DNA of 64,000 bases from Candidatus Brocadia carolinensis (GTDB lineage Bacteria; Planctomycetota; Brocadiia; Brocadiales; Brocadiaceae): positions 1-64,000 of the forward strand of contig AYTS01000126.1 in the NCBI GenBank assembly GCA_002009475.1, in the 5' to 3' direction. Each line of letters opens with the position of its first letter. Positions within the stretch are counted from its first letter, which is position 1. Positions 1 to 9,357 of this stretch are shown here, one piece after another. The notes beneath the pieces were generated by a model. That model searched no databases and was not told the origin of the DNA. It saw nothing but the letters and a program-made list of their open reading frames with translations. Position numbers and translations under genes: made by a program.

Positions 1-153
1 GCGCCCACTGCTCTCTCGGCACATCGATATTGCCCAGCGTAAGAATCGTTTTCTGTCGTGGACCTTTCTTCGTCCTTATGGTCTCAACCAGGACCAGACA
101 GGAATATTTCTTATCACCTCTCTTTTTGTATGCATCTCTGATATACATACCAT
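1..153 (-). pseudogene. IS1634-like transposase, N-terminal fragment running off the window
   Basis: Reading the minus strand from 153 gives about 51 residues that include KYSCLVLVETIRTKKGPRQ and then LTLGNIDVPREQW. This is the usual start of IS1634-type (IS4 superfamily) DDE transposases, in which a MYIR-type N-terminus leads into a LVES-RT-GPRQ motif. The expected N-terminus (MYIRDAYK) lies in the neighbouring frame and would join if one A were removed from the A5 run near 124-130. The copy is therefore frameshifted as read, or it starts at an internal methionine. The catalytic part lies outside the window, so intactness cannot be judged. Confidence 0.6.
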
Positions 154-540
154 GATTATACCAGAGAAGACGAAAAATGTCAACACAATCCTCACTATTC
201 ATACACTACATCGCCGGCAAAAAATTCTCGACCCGTATTATTCAACCACTTACGACTTGCTCACTATGCAAAAGTACCGCTTCGGCTACACTTTTTGCGT
301 AAGTTCGGCTAAAATAAACTGGAGGGTATTATTGAAGGCTGATTTTCGCATGGCGAAAATCATTTGTAGGATTTCGGTATTATTTTAAAAGACTTCTTGG
401 TGAAAGCTCTTTAATTTGCCGTTAGCAATGGTAAATTTGCATAGACCCTGCAAATTGAGTCAGAGAGCTTGTCGGGGTCGTGACGAAGTAAATCTTGCTT
501 TTCCCACAAGATCCGTTTCTTGTGAAGGTCTTCAACCAGG
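154..540. other. Intergenic region with one perfect hairpin
   Basis: No convincing gene is present. The plus-strand open frame at 152-388 has no family resemblance and no ribosome site. The notable element is a perfect 9-bp inverted repeat with a three-base loop (GATTTTCGC, ATG, GCGAAAATC) at 341-361. It could form an RNA hairpin but has no clear T tract. Confidence 0.5.
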
Positions 541-2109
541 TCAGCTTTTTTTGACGTTGACGTTTAAATTGTAAACGCCTTCATCCATTAAAACTACTTC
601 GGCTCCTTCTTTCTGATATTTATCCAGGATATCTCTGCGAGGAATGTTATTATTTACAATCACATAATCCAACACACCTTCTCCAAGATATTTGGTAATG
701 GCGTTAATATGGTGTGAAACCTTGTACAGGTCAGTTTGGCCAGGCTGGGTAACAATGTTGCAAATATATATCTTGGTCGCCTTGCTGCTTCGGATGGCAT
801 CTCTGATACCTGGTACCAGTAAATTTGTGATAATACTGGTATACAGACTCCCAGGACCTATTACGACAATGTCGGCCTTTTGAATTTCTTCTATGGCTTC
901 TGGCGGAGAAGCCACATTGTCATCTTTTAGGAAGACGTCCTTAATTGGTGACTTGCCCACGGCACGCACGTTAAATTCCTCTTCTACATAGGTTCCATCT
1001 TCCAGTTCTGCGCAGATATGGGTATTTGCAAGCGTCGAAGGAAGCACTTTTCCCCGGATGTTTAATATCTTACTCGCTCTTTTAATGGCCTGTTCAAAAC
1101 TCCCTGTTATGTCCGTTAATGCCGTCATCAATAAATTCCCAAGACTCATTCCTTCCAGCGAACCTCTATCAAACCGGTATTGAAACAATTGGTATAATTC
1201 CTGTTCCTGTTCTTCTGTCTCTGAAAGCGCCACAAGGCAGTTTCTTGCATCGCCTGGTGGCAGAATCCCAAATTCCTCTCTCAGAATACCGGAGCTTCTT
1301 CCTGAGTCCGTAACGGTTACCACTGCGGTAAGATGCTTGCTGTAGGTCTTTGAACCATCAAGCATGATGGGCAGCCCGGTTCCGCCTCCAATGGCAACAA
1401 TCTTAAGCCTTTCAGGTGTCTTTCCCATATTGTGAAGCTGAAGAATGGTGGGAATCTGAAAAATGCGTTTGATCTTATAGTCGGGCATGTCACACTCATT
1501 CAGCGATGGTTCAGTTTTAAATCGTCCATGCAGCATCTGGATGGTAGTCATGCCAAGTGATTTGGCAATGCGCAATTCATCCCGCACCCTGTCACCCACC
1601 ATAACGGCTTCCGTCGGGCTAATATTGTGACTTCTGACAAGATTACTCATACAATCTTCCATGAGAAGTCCAATCTCCTGATCGTTGATTACAATCTCAT
1701 CAAAGAATGGTTTTAGTCCAAGGATTTGTAACTTTTTTTCCTGACGCTCATGAACACCAACGGTGAGCAGAAAAAGTTTATACCCTTTTTCCCTTAATTC
1801 TTTAAGGGTAGAGGTGACGTACGGAAATAGCTGTATCTCTGAGACTTCGCTACTGTTGTACGCCTTGTAGGCAATATTGACTAATGTATTATCCGCATGA
1901 TACTTTTTCACAATTTCGTTAAATACCAGATGGTACGCGCCATGTTTTTCCATCAGGTCCTTCTGCATTTGATAAACCTCTTCTTCGTCACATGGAAGCC
2001 CGGCTTCCACCATTGCCTTGGCAGCACGTCTCCTGGATGCTTCAATAAGTGAGCCGGTACAATCATACAATGTGTCGTCCAGATCAAAGATCACTGCCTT
2101 TATTTTCAT
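541..2109 (-). CDS. HAD-family phosphatase fused to a YvcK/CofD-like (UPF0052) domain
   Basis: This 522-residue protein joins two domains normally found apart. Residues 1 to about 225 form a HAD hydrolase: the nucleophile motif DLDDTLYD is at 9-16, the LLTVG motif is near 115 and the acidic motif MVGDRVRDE is near 171. From about residue 232 a YvcK/CofD-like domain begins with VAIGGGTGLP and continues with VVTVTDSGRSSG and LPPGDARN, the nucleotide-sugar binding signatures of the YvcK family. YvcK proteins influence cell-wall precursor flux and gluconeogenic growth in Gram-positive bacteria. The HAD part resembles pyrimidine 5'-nucleotidase-like enzymes, but its substrate is unknown. The gene stands alone on the minus strand. 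Both domains look intact. Confidence 0.85.
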   Translation of the reverse strand: MKIKAVIFDLDDTLYDCTGSLIEASRRRAAKAMVEAGLPCDEEEVYQMQKDLMEKHGAYHLVFNEIVKKYHADNTLVNIAYKAYNSSEVSEIQLFPYVTSTLKELREKGYKLFLLTVGVHERQEKKLQILGLKPFFDEIVINDQEIGLLMEDCMSNLVRSHNISPTEAVMVGDRVRDELRIAKSLGMTTIQMLHGRFKTEPSLNECDMPDYKIKRIFQIPTILQLHNMGKTPERLKIVAIGGGTGLPIMLDGSKTYSKHLTAVVTVTDSGRSSGILREEFGILPPGDARNCLVALSETEEQEQELYQLFQYRFDRGSLEGMSLGNLLMTALTDITGSFEQAIKRASKILNIRGKVLPSTLANTHICAELEDGTYVEEEFNVRAVGKSPIKDVFLKDDNVASPPEAIEEIQKADIVVIGPGSLYTSIITNLLVPGIRDAIRSSKATKIYICNIVTQPGQTDLYKVSHHINAITKYLGEGVLDYVIVNNNIPRRDILDKYQKEGAEVVLMDEGVYNLNVNVKKS

Positions 2110-2254
2110 AAGATAATACCCTCAATTGAATAACTATTTTCTCTTGCCCATTTAACTATTAGCGAAGCAAAATACCTGGTAGTGAAGAAATACACAACAG
2201 CCTTAGGTCATAACACTTTATCGAATATTTTTAATTAGCAAAAATAATACCGCG

Positions 2255-2939
2255 TCATTGTGTATATTCTTTTCTTACCTTATTTACCAACAAATGGGCT
2301 TGTCGCACCGGCTCTGGAATACGATATCCATTACAGGCCTTCAAAACGATTCGGATTGCAAGTGTCAGATTTATTTTGTGGCCAGGAGATACAAAGATAG
2401 GTTTTGTATTTATTTTCGTCCTAAGTACCGCTCCGACGACCTCATTCTTGTAACAAAGTTTTGAATATGCACCAACGACATTCCTAACACTCCGAAATTC
2501 GCCCACCAGCCGGCTTTTTGCACACCCAATCGCCCGCCTATCAAGAATGAGCCCCACATGCGAAGCCAACCCAAAATGGCGCGGGTGGGCAATTCCCTGA
2601 CCATCAAACAGGATAACATCAGGATCATTTTTCAGTTTTTTAAATGCCTTGAGTAATATGGGTGCTTCACGAAAAGAGAGGAGACCGGGAATGTACGGAA
2701 ATCTCTCCCTACCAAAAGCCGTAGATTCCTCAATCTTCTCTAATTGCTTGCCTAAGGTATATACTACGACACCGGCAAAAAAAAAGATCACCATGTTTGT
2801 CATAAGAAACATCTGCTCCCGCCACGGTACAGATTTTTCCTGTGACTCTTTTTAAAATGAGCCGTTCTCGCAACGCTTCCTGTAACTCGATGGCCTTTTT
2901 ATAGGTCAGACGCCAGGGGTGCAACTGGTTGAATTTCAT
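2255..2939 (-). CDS. nfi: Endonuclease V, split by one extra base in a T9 run as read
   Basis: Endonuclease V cuts DNA next to deoxyinosine produced by adenine deamination. The N-terminal part (2939 downward) carries the family motif VAGADVSYDK. The C-terminal part carries FREAP, LFDGQGIAHPRHFGLASH and a long conserved core. The two parts lie in different frames that meet at a run of nine T on the coding strand (A9 at 2777-2785). Removing one base gives HGDLFFAGVVVY and one 227-residue protein, the normal family length. Apart from this run there is no sign of decay, so a base-calling error is as likely as a real mutation. Confidence 0.82.
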
Positions 2940-3101
2940 TCCTTTTTCTGCATTCTATCGGTATGCCAATTTCAAGGACGGGAATATCCTGATATGGTTA
3001 AAACAGATTGACTGTGCGTTTTTCGTTAAAGAACACAGGAGTTCCTGGCGTTCTTCTGCCCTAGCCAAACTCTTGTCCCTTATGTCCTGTGCGCTCTGTT
3101 A

Positions 3102-3635
3102 CTATGGTGCCTCAAATTCTTCACTTTTCGGAAGGTCTTTAATATCCTTCAACCCGAAATATTCAAGGAATTTTTTCGTCGTGCCATAAAGTAAAGGATG
3201 CCCTAATGATTCGTCCCTTCCCACAACCTTAACCAGATCTTTTTCCATAAGCAATCTGATTATCTGACCTGACTGAACGCCGCGAATAGACTCCAGATTT
3301 GCGCGCAATATGGGTTGTTTATAAGCAATTATCGCAAGCGTCTCCAGGGCCGCTTGAGAGAGTTTCGTTTCCCCTGATTTTTTCCGTAACTTTGCTACCC
3401 ACTCATAATATTCAGGTTTGGTAAATAATTGATAGCCACCGGCAATTTCTTCAATCTGGAACGACCTGCCATGTATATCATAATCGTTCTTCAACTGTGT
3501 GATGGCTTCCTGAATCTGAGAGCTATCAGCCCCTTCGATAATGTCCGTGAGTTTACGAAGGGAGATGGGTTCTTCAGCAGCAAATATCAAGGATTCAACG
3601 ATAGGCTTAATTTCTTCAATTCTTTCCATAGTCAC
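3102..3635 (-). CDS. scpB: Segregation and condensation protein B (ScpB)
   Basis: ScpB is the winged-helix kleisin-associated subunit that works with SMC and ScpA in chromosome compaction and segregation. This 177-residue protein shows the family core: VESLIFAAEEP at the N-terminus, LSQAALETLAIIAYKQP in the middle and IRGVQSG followed by LLYGTTKKFLEYFGL near the end. Length is normal for the family. It lies 21 bases downstream of rnfG on the same strand, so it could be the last gene of that transcript. scpA is not in the window. Confidence 0.92.
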   Translation of the reverse strand: MTMERIEEIKPIVESLIFAAEEPISLRKLTDIIEGADSSQIQEAITQLKNDYDIHGRSFQIEEIAGGYQLFTKPEYYEWVAKLRKKSGETKLSQAALETLAIIAYKQPILRANLESIRGVQSGQIIRLLMEKDLVKVVGRDESLGHPLLYGTTKKFLEYFGLKDIKDLPKSEEFEAP

Positions 3636-3656
3636 AAAACCGTTGATCTTTAAGAC

Positions 3657-4388
3657 CTATTTAATTTCCCAGGCGGGAGATTGAACGATATTTTTTATTT
3701 TATGAATAGCGTCTTGCACAGCATTGACCGCGGCCTTTGTTGATATGGTAGCTCCGGTAATGGCCGTAATCTTTCCATCATCTTTTATCTTCGTCACAAT
3801 CAGCTGATGGTAAGTTTTCTCTTTAAATTGCTGCTGAAACCAGGGTTGTGTTTTTTTTCTCTTTTTTTCATTAATCCGTATTTTTTTTATTCTTTCAGGC
3901 TGTCTGAACATTGGCAATTGCCATCCTTCTTCGCTATCCCAATCGATGGTTGTCAGTTCTCTGCCAAATATCACGCTCCACAGGGTGGATGTACTTTCAA
4001 CCTCAGTCATTTTCGTGCCAAGCCCTGGAGTTTCATTCTGAGCAAGGATATTGACACCAATAATCTTTTCCAGGTGAGGGTCCATTCCAACCATGACCTT
4101 AATTCTACTTGAATATCCCTGAGCTTCTCCGCATGCTGCATAACCAATAAGTTGACCTGCCGCGTCCAGTCCTTTATAAACACGATCCTGATCGGCTACC
4201 TCTGACGAAGTTATTTCGCTGGGAGAACTTTCCAGCCCGGGCAATACCATATACAACGCCTCAGTACGCACGGCTAACTCCTTCCTTTTAATCGTATCTT
4301 TTGTAAGCAGGAAAGTTGATGATACGCCCACGGATGCCAAAAGGGAAACGATCATCAGAGTAATGGTATACTGTGCCTTCTTTTGCAT
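3657..4388 (-). CDS. rnfG: Electron transport complex subunit RnfG (FMN-binding)
   Basis: RnfG is a membrane-anchored flavoprotein of the Rnf complex, which couples ferredoxin:NAD+ electron transfer to ion transport. The start at 4388 (MQKKAQYTITLM) directly abuts the rnfD stop, so I prefer it to an upstream in-frame ATG. One N-terminal membrane helix is followed by a periplasmic FMN-binding domain. The motif ITGATIST near residue 213 contains the threonine expected to carry covalent FMN. An Arg/Lys-rich stretch (IKKIRINEKKRKK) interrupts the domain and contains two A8 runs that, unlike others in this window, stay in frame. Confidence 0.88.
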   Translation of the reverse strand: MQKKAQYTITLMIVSLLASVGVSSTFLLTKDTIKRKELAVRTEALYMVLPGLESSPSEITSSEVADQDRVYKGLDAAGQLIGYAACGEAQGYSSRIKVMVGMDPHLEKIIGVNILAQNETPGLGTKMTEVESTSTLWSVIFGRELTTIDWDSEEGWQLPMFRQPERIKKIRINEKKRKKTQPWFQQQFKEKTYHQLIVTKIKDDGKITAITGATISTKAAVNAVQDAIHKIKNIVQSPAWEIK

Positions 4389-4389
4389 A

Positions 4390-5421
4390 TTAACCTTTTT
4401 TTGCCCTGGCTCCATAGAGCTTCGGTTTTGTATACCGGTCAATAAGGGGTGTTGCCGTGTTCATAAGTAATATGGAATAACATACCCCTTCCGGATAACC
4501 GGAATAAAACCGAATTAGTGCCGTAAGAACGCCTGTACCAACTGCAAAGATGATAAGCCCTCGCTTTGTCAATGGAGACGTAACCATATCGGTGGCCATA
4601 AAGAATGCGCCCAGGAACAATCCCCCCGAAAAGATATGATAAAAGGGGTTATTGGCCCAGGGGGTTACCATCCGCGGAGGTAAAATAATGACCAAAACAA
4701 ACACGGTTCCAATATAGAAAGCAGGAACGTACCACTTGATGTAACGCTTATAAATCAGATAAACACCACCCAGCAATAAAGCAATCACCGAGGTCTCTCC
4801 TACACAACCGGGAACATTTCCCATAAATAATTGGGTAAGGTAATAGGTTTCAGCACCGGCCTCTTTTGCCAGCGGTGTTGCCCGAGTAACGGCATCCACC
4901 AGCTTGCCTTCAGGATCGACCCTGGTAATACTGTGGACGAGATTGCCAATGCCGTGCTGCAGGATACGCCAATCTGAATTGATTACGGCTGGATACGCCA
5001 CTTGCAGGAATGCCCGTGCGGCCAGAGCAGGATTCCAGATATTATTTCCCAAACCACCAAAAGAATGTTTTACTATGGCAATGGCAAAAAATGATCCAAC
5101 CACAGGAATATACCACGGCACACTCGGCGGCAACGTGTACGCCAGCAAGATACCCGTTACAACCGCGCTACCATCTTTTATGGTGCTCAGAACCGGTTGT
5201 TTCCGTAATAACAAAATGAATATCTCGGTAACGACAGACGCTATGCAACAGAGAAAAATAACAGAAAGGCAATAATATCCAAAGGTAAAAGCCCCTGCAA
5301 TCCCTGCCGGAATCAACGAAAGCACCACGGCCCACATAATACGTGGAATATTTTCCCCATCATAGATATGAGGGGAAGCGCTCATAATTAAATTGTGACG
5401 AATTTCAGTTTGGTTTGACAC
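4390..5421 (-). CDS. rnfD: Electron transport complex subunit RnfD
   Basis: RnfD is the polytopic membrane subunit of the Rnf complex with covalently bound flavin. The 343-residue protein has many hydrophobic helices. It shows the family motif SFGGLGNNIWNPALAARAF in the middle and DAVTRATPL, whose threonine fits the known flavin-attachment site. The C-terminal DMVTSPLTKRG and YPEGVCYSILLMN are also typical. It lies between rnfC and rnfG in the usual C-D-G order. The genes rnfE, rnfA and rnfB that normally follow are missing here. Confidence 0.92.
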   Translation of the reverse strand: MSNQTEIRHNLIMSASPHIYDGENIPRIMWAVVLSLIPAGIAGAFTFGYYCLSVIFLCCIASVVTEIFILLLRKQPVLSTIKDGSAVVTGILLAYTLPPSVPWYIPVVGSFFAIAIVKHSFGGLGNNIWNPALAARAFLQVAYPAVINSDWRILQHGIGNLVHSITRVDPEGKLVDAVTRATPLAKEAGAETYYLTQLFMGNVPGCVGETSVIALLLGGVYLIYKRYIKWYVPAFYIGTVFVLVIILPPRMVTPWANNPFYHIFSGGLFLGAFFMATDMVTSPLTKRGLIIFAVGTGVLTALIRFYSGYPEGVCYSILLMNTATPLIDRYTKPKLYGARAKKG

Positions 5422-5452
5422 AAAAGTTATTTATATCTGCGAGGATTCCTTG

Positions 5453-6793
5453 TTATCCTCTCGTCTTGCGTTTAGCAATCTCACTTTTTGCAAATTTGAT
5501 GAGATGCACAATCGGTCTTTTTGCCGGACACACATAACTGCAACAACCACACTCCTTACACTCCATAACGTTATTGTCTAGCGCCAGGTCAAAATCCTTC
5601 GCTTCACATACAATGCTTAACTCGCTGGGATTCAGCCCATAAGGACAGCTATCAACACAGCGCCCGCACCGGATACATGCGTGGGACTCCCCTCTTTGCG
5701 CATCGCGCAACACCAGAATACCGCCCGTTCCTTTAATAGTAACGGCGGTATCAATACTTCCTTGTGCGATACCCATCATAGGACCGCCAAAGATAATCTT
5801 ATTCACATCTGCAGTAAGTTTTGCCTCTTCCAATAATTGTCTCACCGGTGTCCCTAGTCGTACTAAGAAATTTTGCGGATTTTCCACACCATTTCCGGTA
5901 ACCGTGACGACCCTTTCAATCAATGGTCTTTTAAACCTTACCGCTTCATACACGGCAAAAGCCGTCCCCACGTTGACCACAATCACTCCAACCTCTAAAG
6001 GCAATTGTGTCGGTTTAAATTCCCGGTTTAACAGTGCCTTAATGAGTTGATGCTCTGCCCCTTGCGGATACTTCACCTCCATAAGGTCTACTTTTATAGC
6101 AGGGTCCTTTGATACAATATCCTTGAAAATGGCATAAACATCCCTTTTGTTTTCCTCAATGCCAATATGCGCTTTCTTACAGCCAATGCATCTCATCATT
6201 AGCTTCAAACCCTGTATTATCTCATGGGGTTTATCGAGCATAAGCCGGTAATCACAGGTGAGATATGGCTCACATTCTGCACCATTCATAACCACCGTGT
6301 CAATGATTTTATCTTTCGGCGGAGTGAGTTTAACATGCGTGGGGAAGGTAGCACCTCCCAGCCCCACAATACCAGCGGATTGAATGCAGTGCCTGATCTC
6401 TTCGGGAGAGAGATGATCGGCATCCGAAGCCACGTTCAGGCCTTCCACCCACACATCTTCCCCGGAATTCTCAACAATAACAGCAGGACTCTTTATGCCG
6501 GTGACAGGATGTGGCCATGGCGCAACGTCAATAACTTTACCGGAAACAGAAGCATGCACATTGGCTGAAACAAAGCCTTGCGCATCACCAACCAATTGCC
6601 CTTTTTTGACAACATCTCCTTTTTTGACAATTGGTTTGGCCGGGGCACCGATATGCTGGCCCATAAGCAAATAGACCGCCTTGGGAGATGGCGCGGTGAT
6701 CGTTTGCTTGCCCAGGGTAAGGATTTTTCCGTCATCTGCCGGATGAATGCCACCGAGAAAAGTTTTTAGTTGTGTTTTAACACGCGTAATCAT
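5453..6793 (-). CDS. rnfC: Electron transport complex subunit RnfC
   Basis: RnfC is the peripheral NADH/FMN and iron-sulfur subunit of the Rnf complex. The 446-residue protein begins with the typical region containing GGIHPADDGK and has a NADH/FMN-binding Rossmann part (VGLGGATFPTHVKL, MNGAECEPYLTCD). Near the C-terminus are two 4Fe-4S cysteine motifs, CIRCGRCVDSCP and CKECGCCSYVCP. Length is normal. It starts four bases after the stop of the upstream aminotransferase gene, so the two are probably co-transcribed. Confidence 0.95.
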   Translation of the reverse strand: MITRVKTQLKTFLGGIHPADDGKILTLGKQTITAPSPKAVYLLMGQHIGAPAKPIVKKGDVVKKGQLVGDAQGFVSANVHASVSGKVIDVAPWPHPVTGIKSPAVIVENSGEDVWVEGLNVASDADHLSPEEIRHCIQSAGIVGLGGATFPTHVKLTPPKDKIIDTVVMNGAECEPYLTCDYRLMLDKPHEIIQGLKLMMRCIGCKKAHIGIEENKRDVYAIFKDIVSKDPAIKVDLMEVKYPQGAEHQLIKALLNREFKPTQLPLEVGVIVVNVGTAFAVYEAVRFKRPLIERVVTVTGNGVENPQNFLVRLGTPVRQLLEEAKLTADVNKIIFGGPMMGIAQGSIDTAVTIKGTGGILVLRDAQRGESHACIRCGRCVDSCPYGLNPSELSIVCEAKDFDLALDNNVMECKECGCCSYVCPAKRPIVHLIKFAKSEIAKRKTRG

Positions 6794-6797
6794 GGGA

Positions 6798-7994
6798 TCA
6801 GGGCTTATCTCTCAGGGCACGATCAATCTGACGTACAGCTTGTTTGAGACGCAGTTCGTTTTCCACTATTGCCAGCCGCAAATACCCCTCGCCATTTTCT
6901 CCAAAGGCTGCTCCCGGGGCAACAGACACCTCGGCATCATTCATGAGTTTATAAGCAAAGTCCACCGACCCCATCGATCGCCATTTTTCAGGAATAGGCG
7001 CCCATACAAACATCGATGCCTTTGGCTTTTTGACATTCCAACCGATGCGGTTCAGACCGTCACACAGCACATCCCTTCTGCTCTGGTAAATCTGGGCCTG
7101 TTCCCGGGTATATTTATCACATTCCCTGAGTGCAATAATTGAGGCTATCTGCACAGGCTGAAAAATACCGTAATCATAATATCCCTTTACCTTCGCCAGG
7201 GTGCCTACAATCTCTTTGTTTCCAACGCAAAAGCCCAGCCTCCATCCGGCCATGTTAAAAGATTTGGACATGGTATTAAACTCCACCCCCACATCCTTTG
7301 CGCCTTTTATCTGTAAAAAGCTGGGCGGCTTATACCCGTCAAACGCAATTCCACAGTAGGCGAAATCATGGACAATAATAATGTTATGCTTCCTGGCAAA
7401 CGGTATAATCTCCTCAAAGAAACTCAGGTCAACCGTAATGGCAGTAGGATTGTGCGGAAAATTCAAGATGATAATCTTGGGCAGAGGATTCAGATTTTTC
7501 GTTACTGCGATAAGGTTTGGTAAAAACTTCTCGTCGTCTGTAAGCGGCACACTCACTACCGTACCGCCGGCAAGATTCACGGCATGAATGTGAATGGGAA
7601 AGGCGGGATTAGGAACTACAACAGTATCCCCGGTTTCCAGCAATCCTAAACAAAGGTGAGATATCCCTTCCTTCGAACCAATGGTGCAAACCACTTCCTC
7701 AGGATCAAGGGTTACCGCAAATTGCTTTTCATAATATTTCGCAACCTCACGCCTGAGGTTAAATATGCCGTTGGCTGAAACTGTGTATCTGTGGTTCCTC
7801 GGATCCTGTACCGCCTCACACAACTTTTGAATAACCGGCTGGGGTGTCGGGTCATTCGGATTCCCCATGCCAAGGTCAATTACATCAATATTATTTCTTC
7901 GTTTTTCATACTTCAGTGCGTTTAATCGCCCAAACAGGTACGGAGGTAATTGTTTTACCCTTTGAGCAACATTAATGACAAACTCTTCAGACAT
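6798..7994 (-). CDS. alaC: PLP-dependent aminotransferase, AlaC-like
   Basis: A class I/II aminotransferase of 398 residues. The closest family I recognise is AlaC (glutamate-pyruvate transaminase): KQLPPYLFGRLNALK at the start, DLGMGNPND near 40-48, a VHDFAY motif near 208-213 and the PLP lysine in SKSFNMAGWR (K244). The related diaminopimelate aminotransferases share much of this pattern, so the exact substrate is inferred. The gene is followed after four bases by rnfC, which suggests one operon. Confidence 0.82.
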   Translation of the reverse strand: MSEEFVINVAQRVKQLPPYLFGRLNALKYEKRRNNIDVIDLGMGNPNDPTPQPVIQKLCEAVQDPRNHRYTVSANGIFNLRREVAKYYEKQFAVTLDPEEVVCTIGSKEGISHLCLGLLETGDTVVVPNPAFPIHIHAVNLAGGTVVSVPLTDDEKFLPNLIAVTKNLNPLPKIIILNFPHNPTAITVDLSFFEEIIPFARKHNIIIVHDFAYCGIAFDGYKPPSFLQIKGAKDVGVEFNTMSKSFNMAGWRLGFCVGNKEIVGTLAKVKGYYDYGIFQPVQIASIIALRECDKYTREQAQIYQSRRDVLCDGLNRIGWNVKKPKASMFVWAPIPEKWRSMGSVDFAYKLMNDAEVSVAPGAAFGENGEGYLRLAIVENELRLKQAVRQIDRALRDKP

Positions 7995-8090
7995 AGTATC
8001 TTTTCTATTCTCTGTGAATAATTGATATCATTTGTAAAAGAACCTTTTGGGGACTATCAGGTTATTACATGGAAACAAACGATTGAAAAT

Positions 8091-9047
8091 TTAATCTTTC
8101 CCCAAATTCTTAACAATTGATGCGCTTTCTACCAGGCTAATCAGCCATGGACCTATTCTCTCTTTGTATTGCTGATTTCTGACGATCTTTTCCAATTCTC
8201 CTTTGACAGACTTGAAACTCTTCGTGCTCGGCGGCTTTCTGTCTGTAACTTTAATGATATGGTAGCCATATTCTGTTTTAATAATGCCACTGAGCTCACC
8301 GACCTTTAAATGCGCTACTTCTGCACCCATACTATCCTTCGGACTGAAAGGTTGCATCTTTCCCCCCCTGGCGGCAGAGGCGCGGTCGGCAGATTCATTT
8401 TTTGCAAGGGTGGCAAAATCGGCGCCTGCCTGCAACTTTTTGAGCGTGTCTTCAGCCTCGCGGCGGGTTCTGAATACGATCTGACTCGCTTCAATCTTTT
8501 CGCCGTACTGCTGATCGTATGCCTTTCGCAAATCTTCGTCTGTGATAGTAATGGTCTTTTCCATAAGCCGATCAGCGAGAAGCTCAATCTCTGCCTGTTT
8601 TTTCATCCTTTTAGACATTTTCTCTTCTAATTGCGTAAGACTGGTACCGGCCTTGACTAATTCTTTCTCGAGGTCTGCCCGGTCTTTTATCTGGTACGTG
8701 CGTAACAAACCATTAATTTCATTGTCGATAAGGGTTTTTAATTTCTTCTCCAACTCCTTGTCGGTAACCTTGATTCCCTCTTTTTCCGCCGCTTGACATA
8801 TCAGGGTTCTGCGAATAAGAACATCTAATGCGTCATCCCCATAAGTATCAATTAACAGGTTATAAAGCTCTTGTTTGGCAATCTTCTGACCATTTACCAC
8901 AGCCACAATGTTCGCATCCGTAATAACCTGTGGCTCGCTCTTCGGGGATTTAGCGGTATCAGGTGCTGCACCAATGTTTGTCTGGCTAAAAAACATACCC
9001 AGAGTAAGGATACAGAAAAAATGAGACACAATGTGAAGAATCTTCAT
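8091..9047 (-). CDS. Exported parvulin-type peptidyl-prolyl isomerase (SurA/PrsA-like)
   Basis: The protein (318 residues from the methionine at 9047) has an N-terminal signal peptide with a hydrophobic stretch and an AAPD-like cleavage region. Next comes a SurA-type chaperone domain (NIVAVVNGQKIAKQELYN, VLIRRTLICQAAEKEGI) and a parvulin domain from about residue 190 to 280 (ASQIVFRTRREAE, GYHIIKVTDRKPP). Such proteins assist folding in the periplasm. An upstream in-frame ATG at 9095 would add 16 residues before the signal peptide and is less likely. It stands between alaC and the CRISPR island. Confidence 0.85.
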   Translation of the reverse strand: MKILHIVSHFFCILTLGMFFSQTNIGAAPDTAKSPKSEPQVITDANIVAVVNGQKIAKQELYNLLIDTYGDDALDVLIRRTLICQAAEKEGIKVTDKELEKKLKTLIDNEINGLLRTYQIKDRADLEKELVKAGTSLTQLEEKMSKRMKKQAEIELLADRLMEKTITITDEDLRKAYDQQYGEKIEASQIVFRTRREAEDTLKKLQAGADFATLAKNESADRASAARGGKMQPFSPKDSMGAEVAHLKVGELSGIIKTEYGYHIIKVTDRKPPSTKSFKSVKGELEKIVRNQQYKERIGPWLISLVESASIVKNLGKD

Positions 9048-9357
9048 AAGAGTAAACATTTCATAAAAAGGGGGAATCGTCAATAAAAAATGCAAAAATT
9101 TGATGATGGATTATATCACAGTTAAAATTACAGTGTCAATGTTTTTGTAATAGCTCACCGGCAGAGACGAAAAGGGCATAAAGGAAAACTTTAAAATTGT
9201 ACAACAATATGAGAAGTTTGCGGGATTAGTATTTATCAGATAAACACAGACGGCTATTTTCCTATTGATTTTCTTTCCTGATTTACATACCATTACGGCG
9301 TTTGTTCTCTAAAAAATTCATTTCGATTGCAGTAAACCAACATCAAACAGGTTTTCT

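Noticed and set aside
152-388. Plus-strand open frame of 78 residues
   Set aside because: No ribosome site, no family pattern, and it begins inside the transposase fragment on the other strand.
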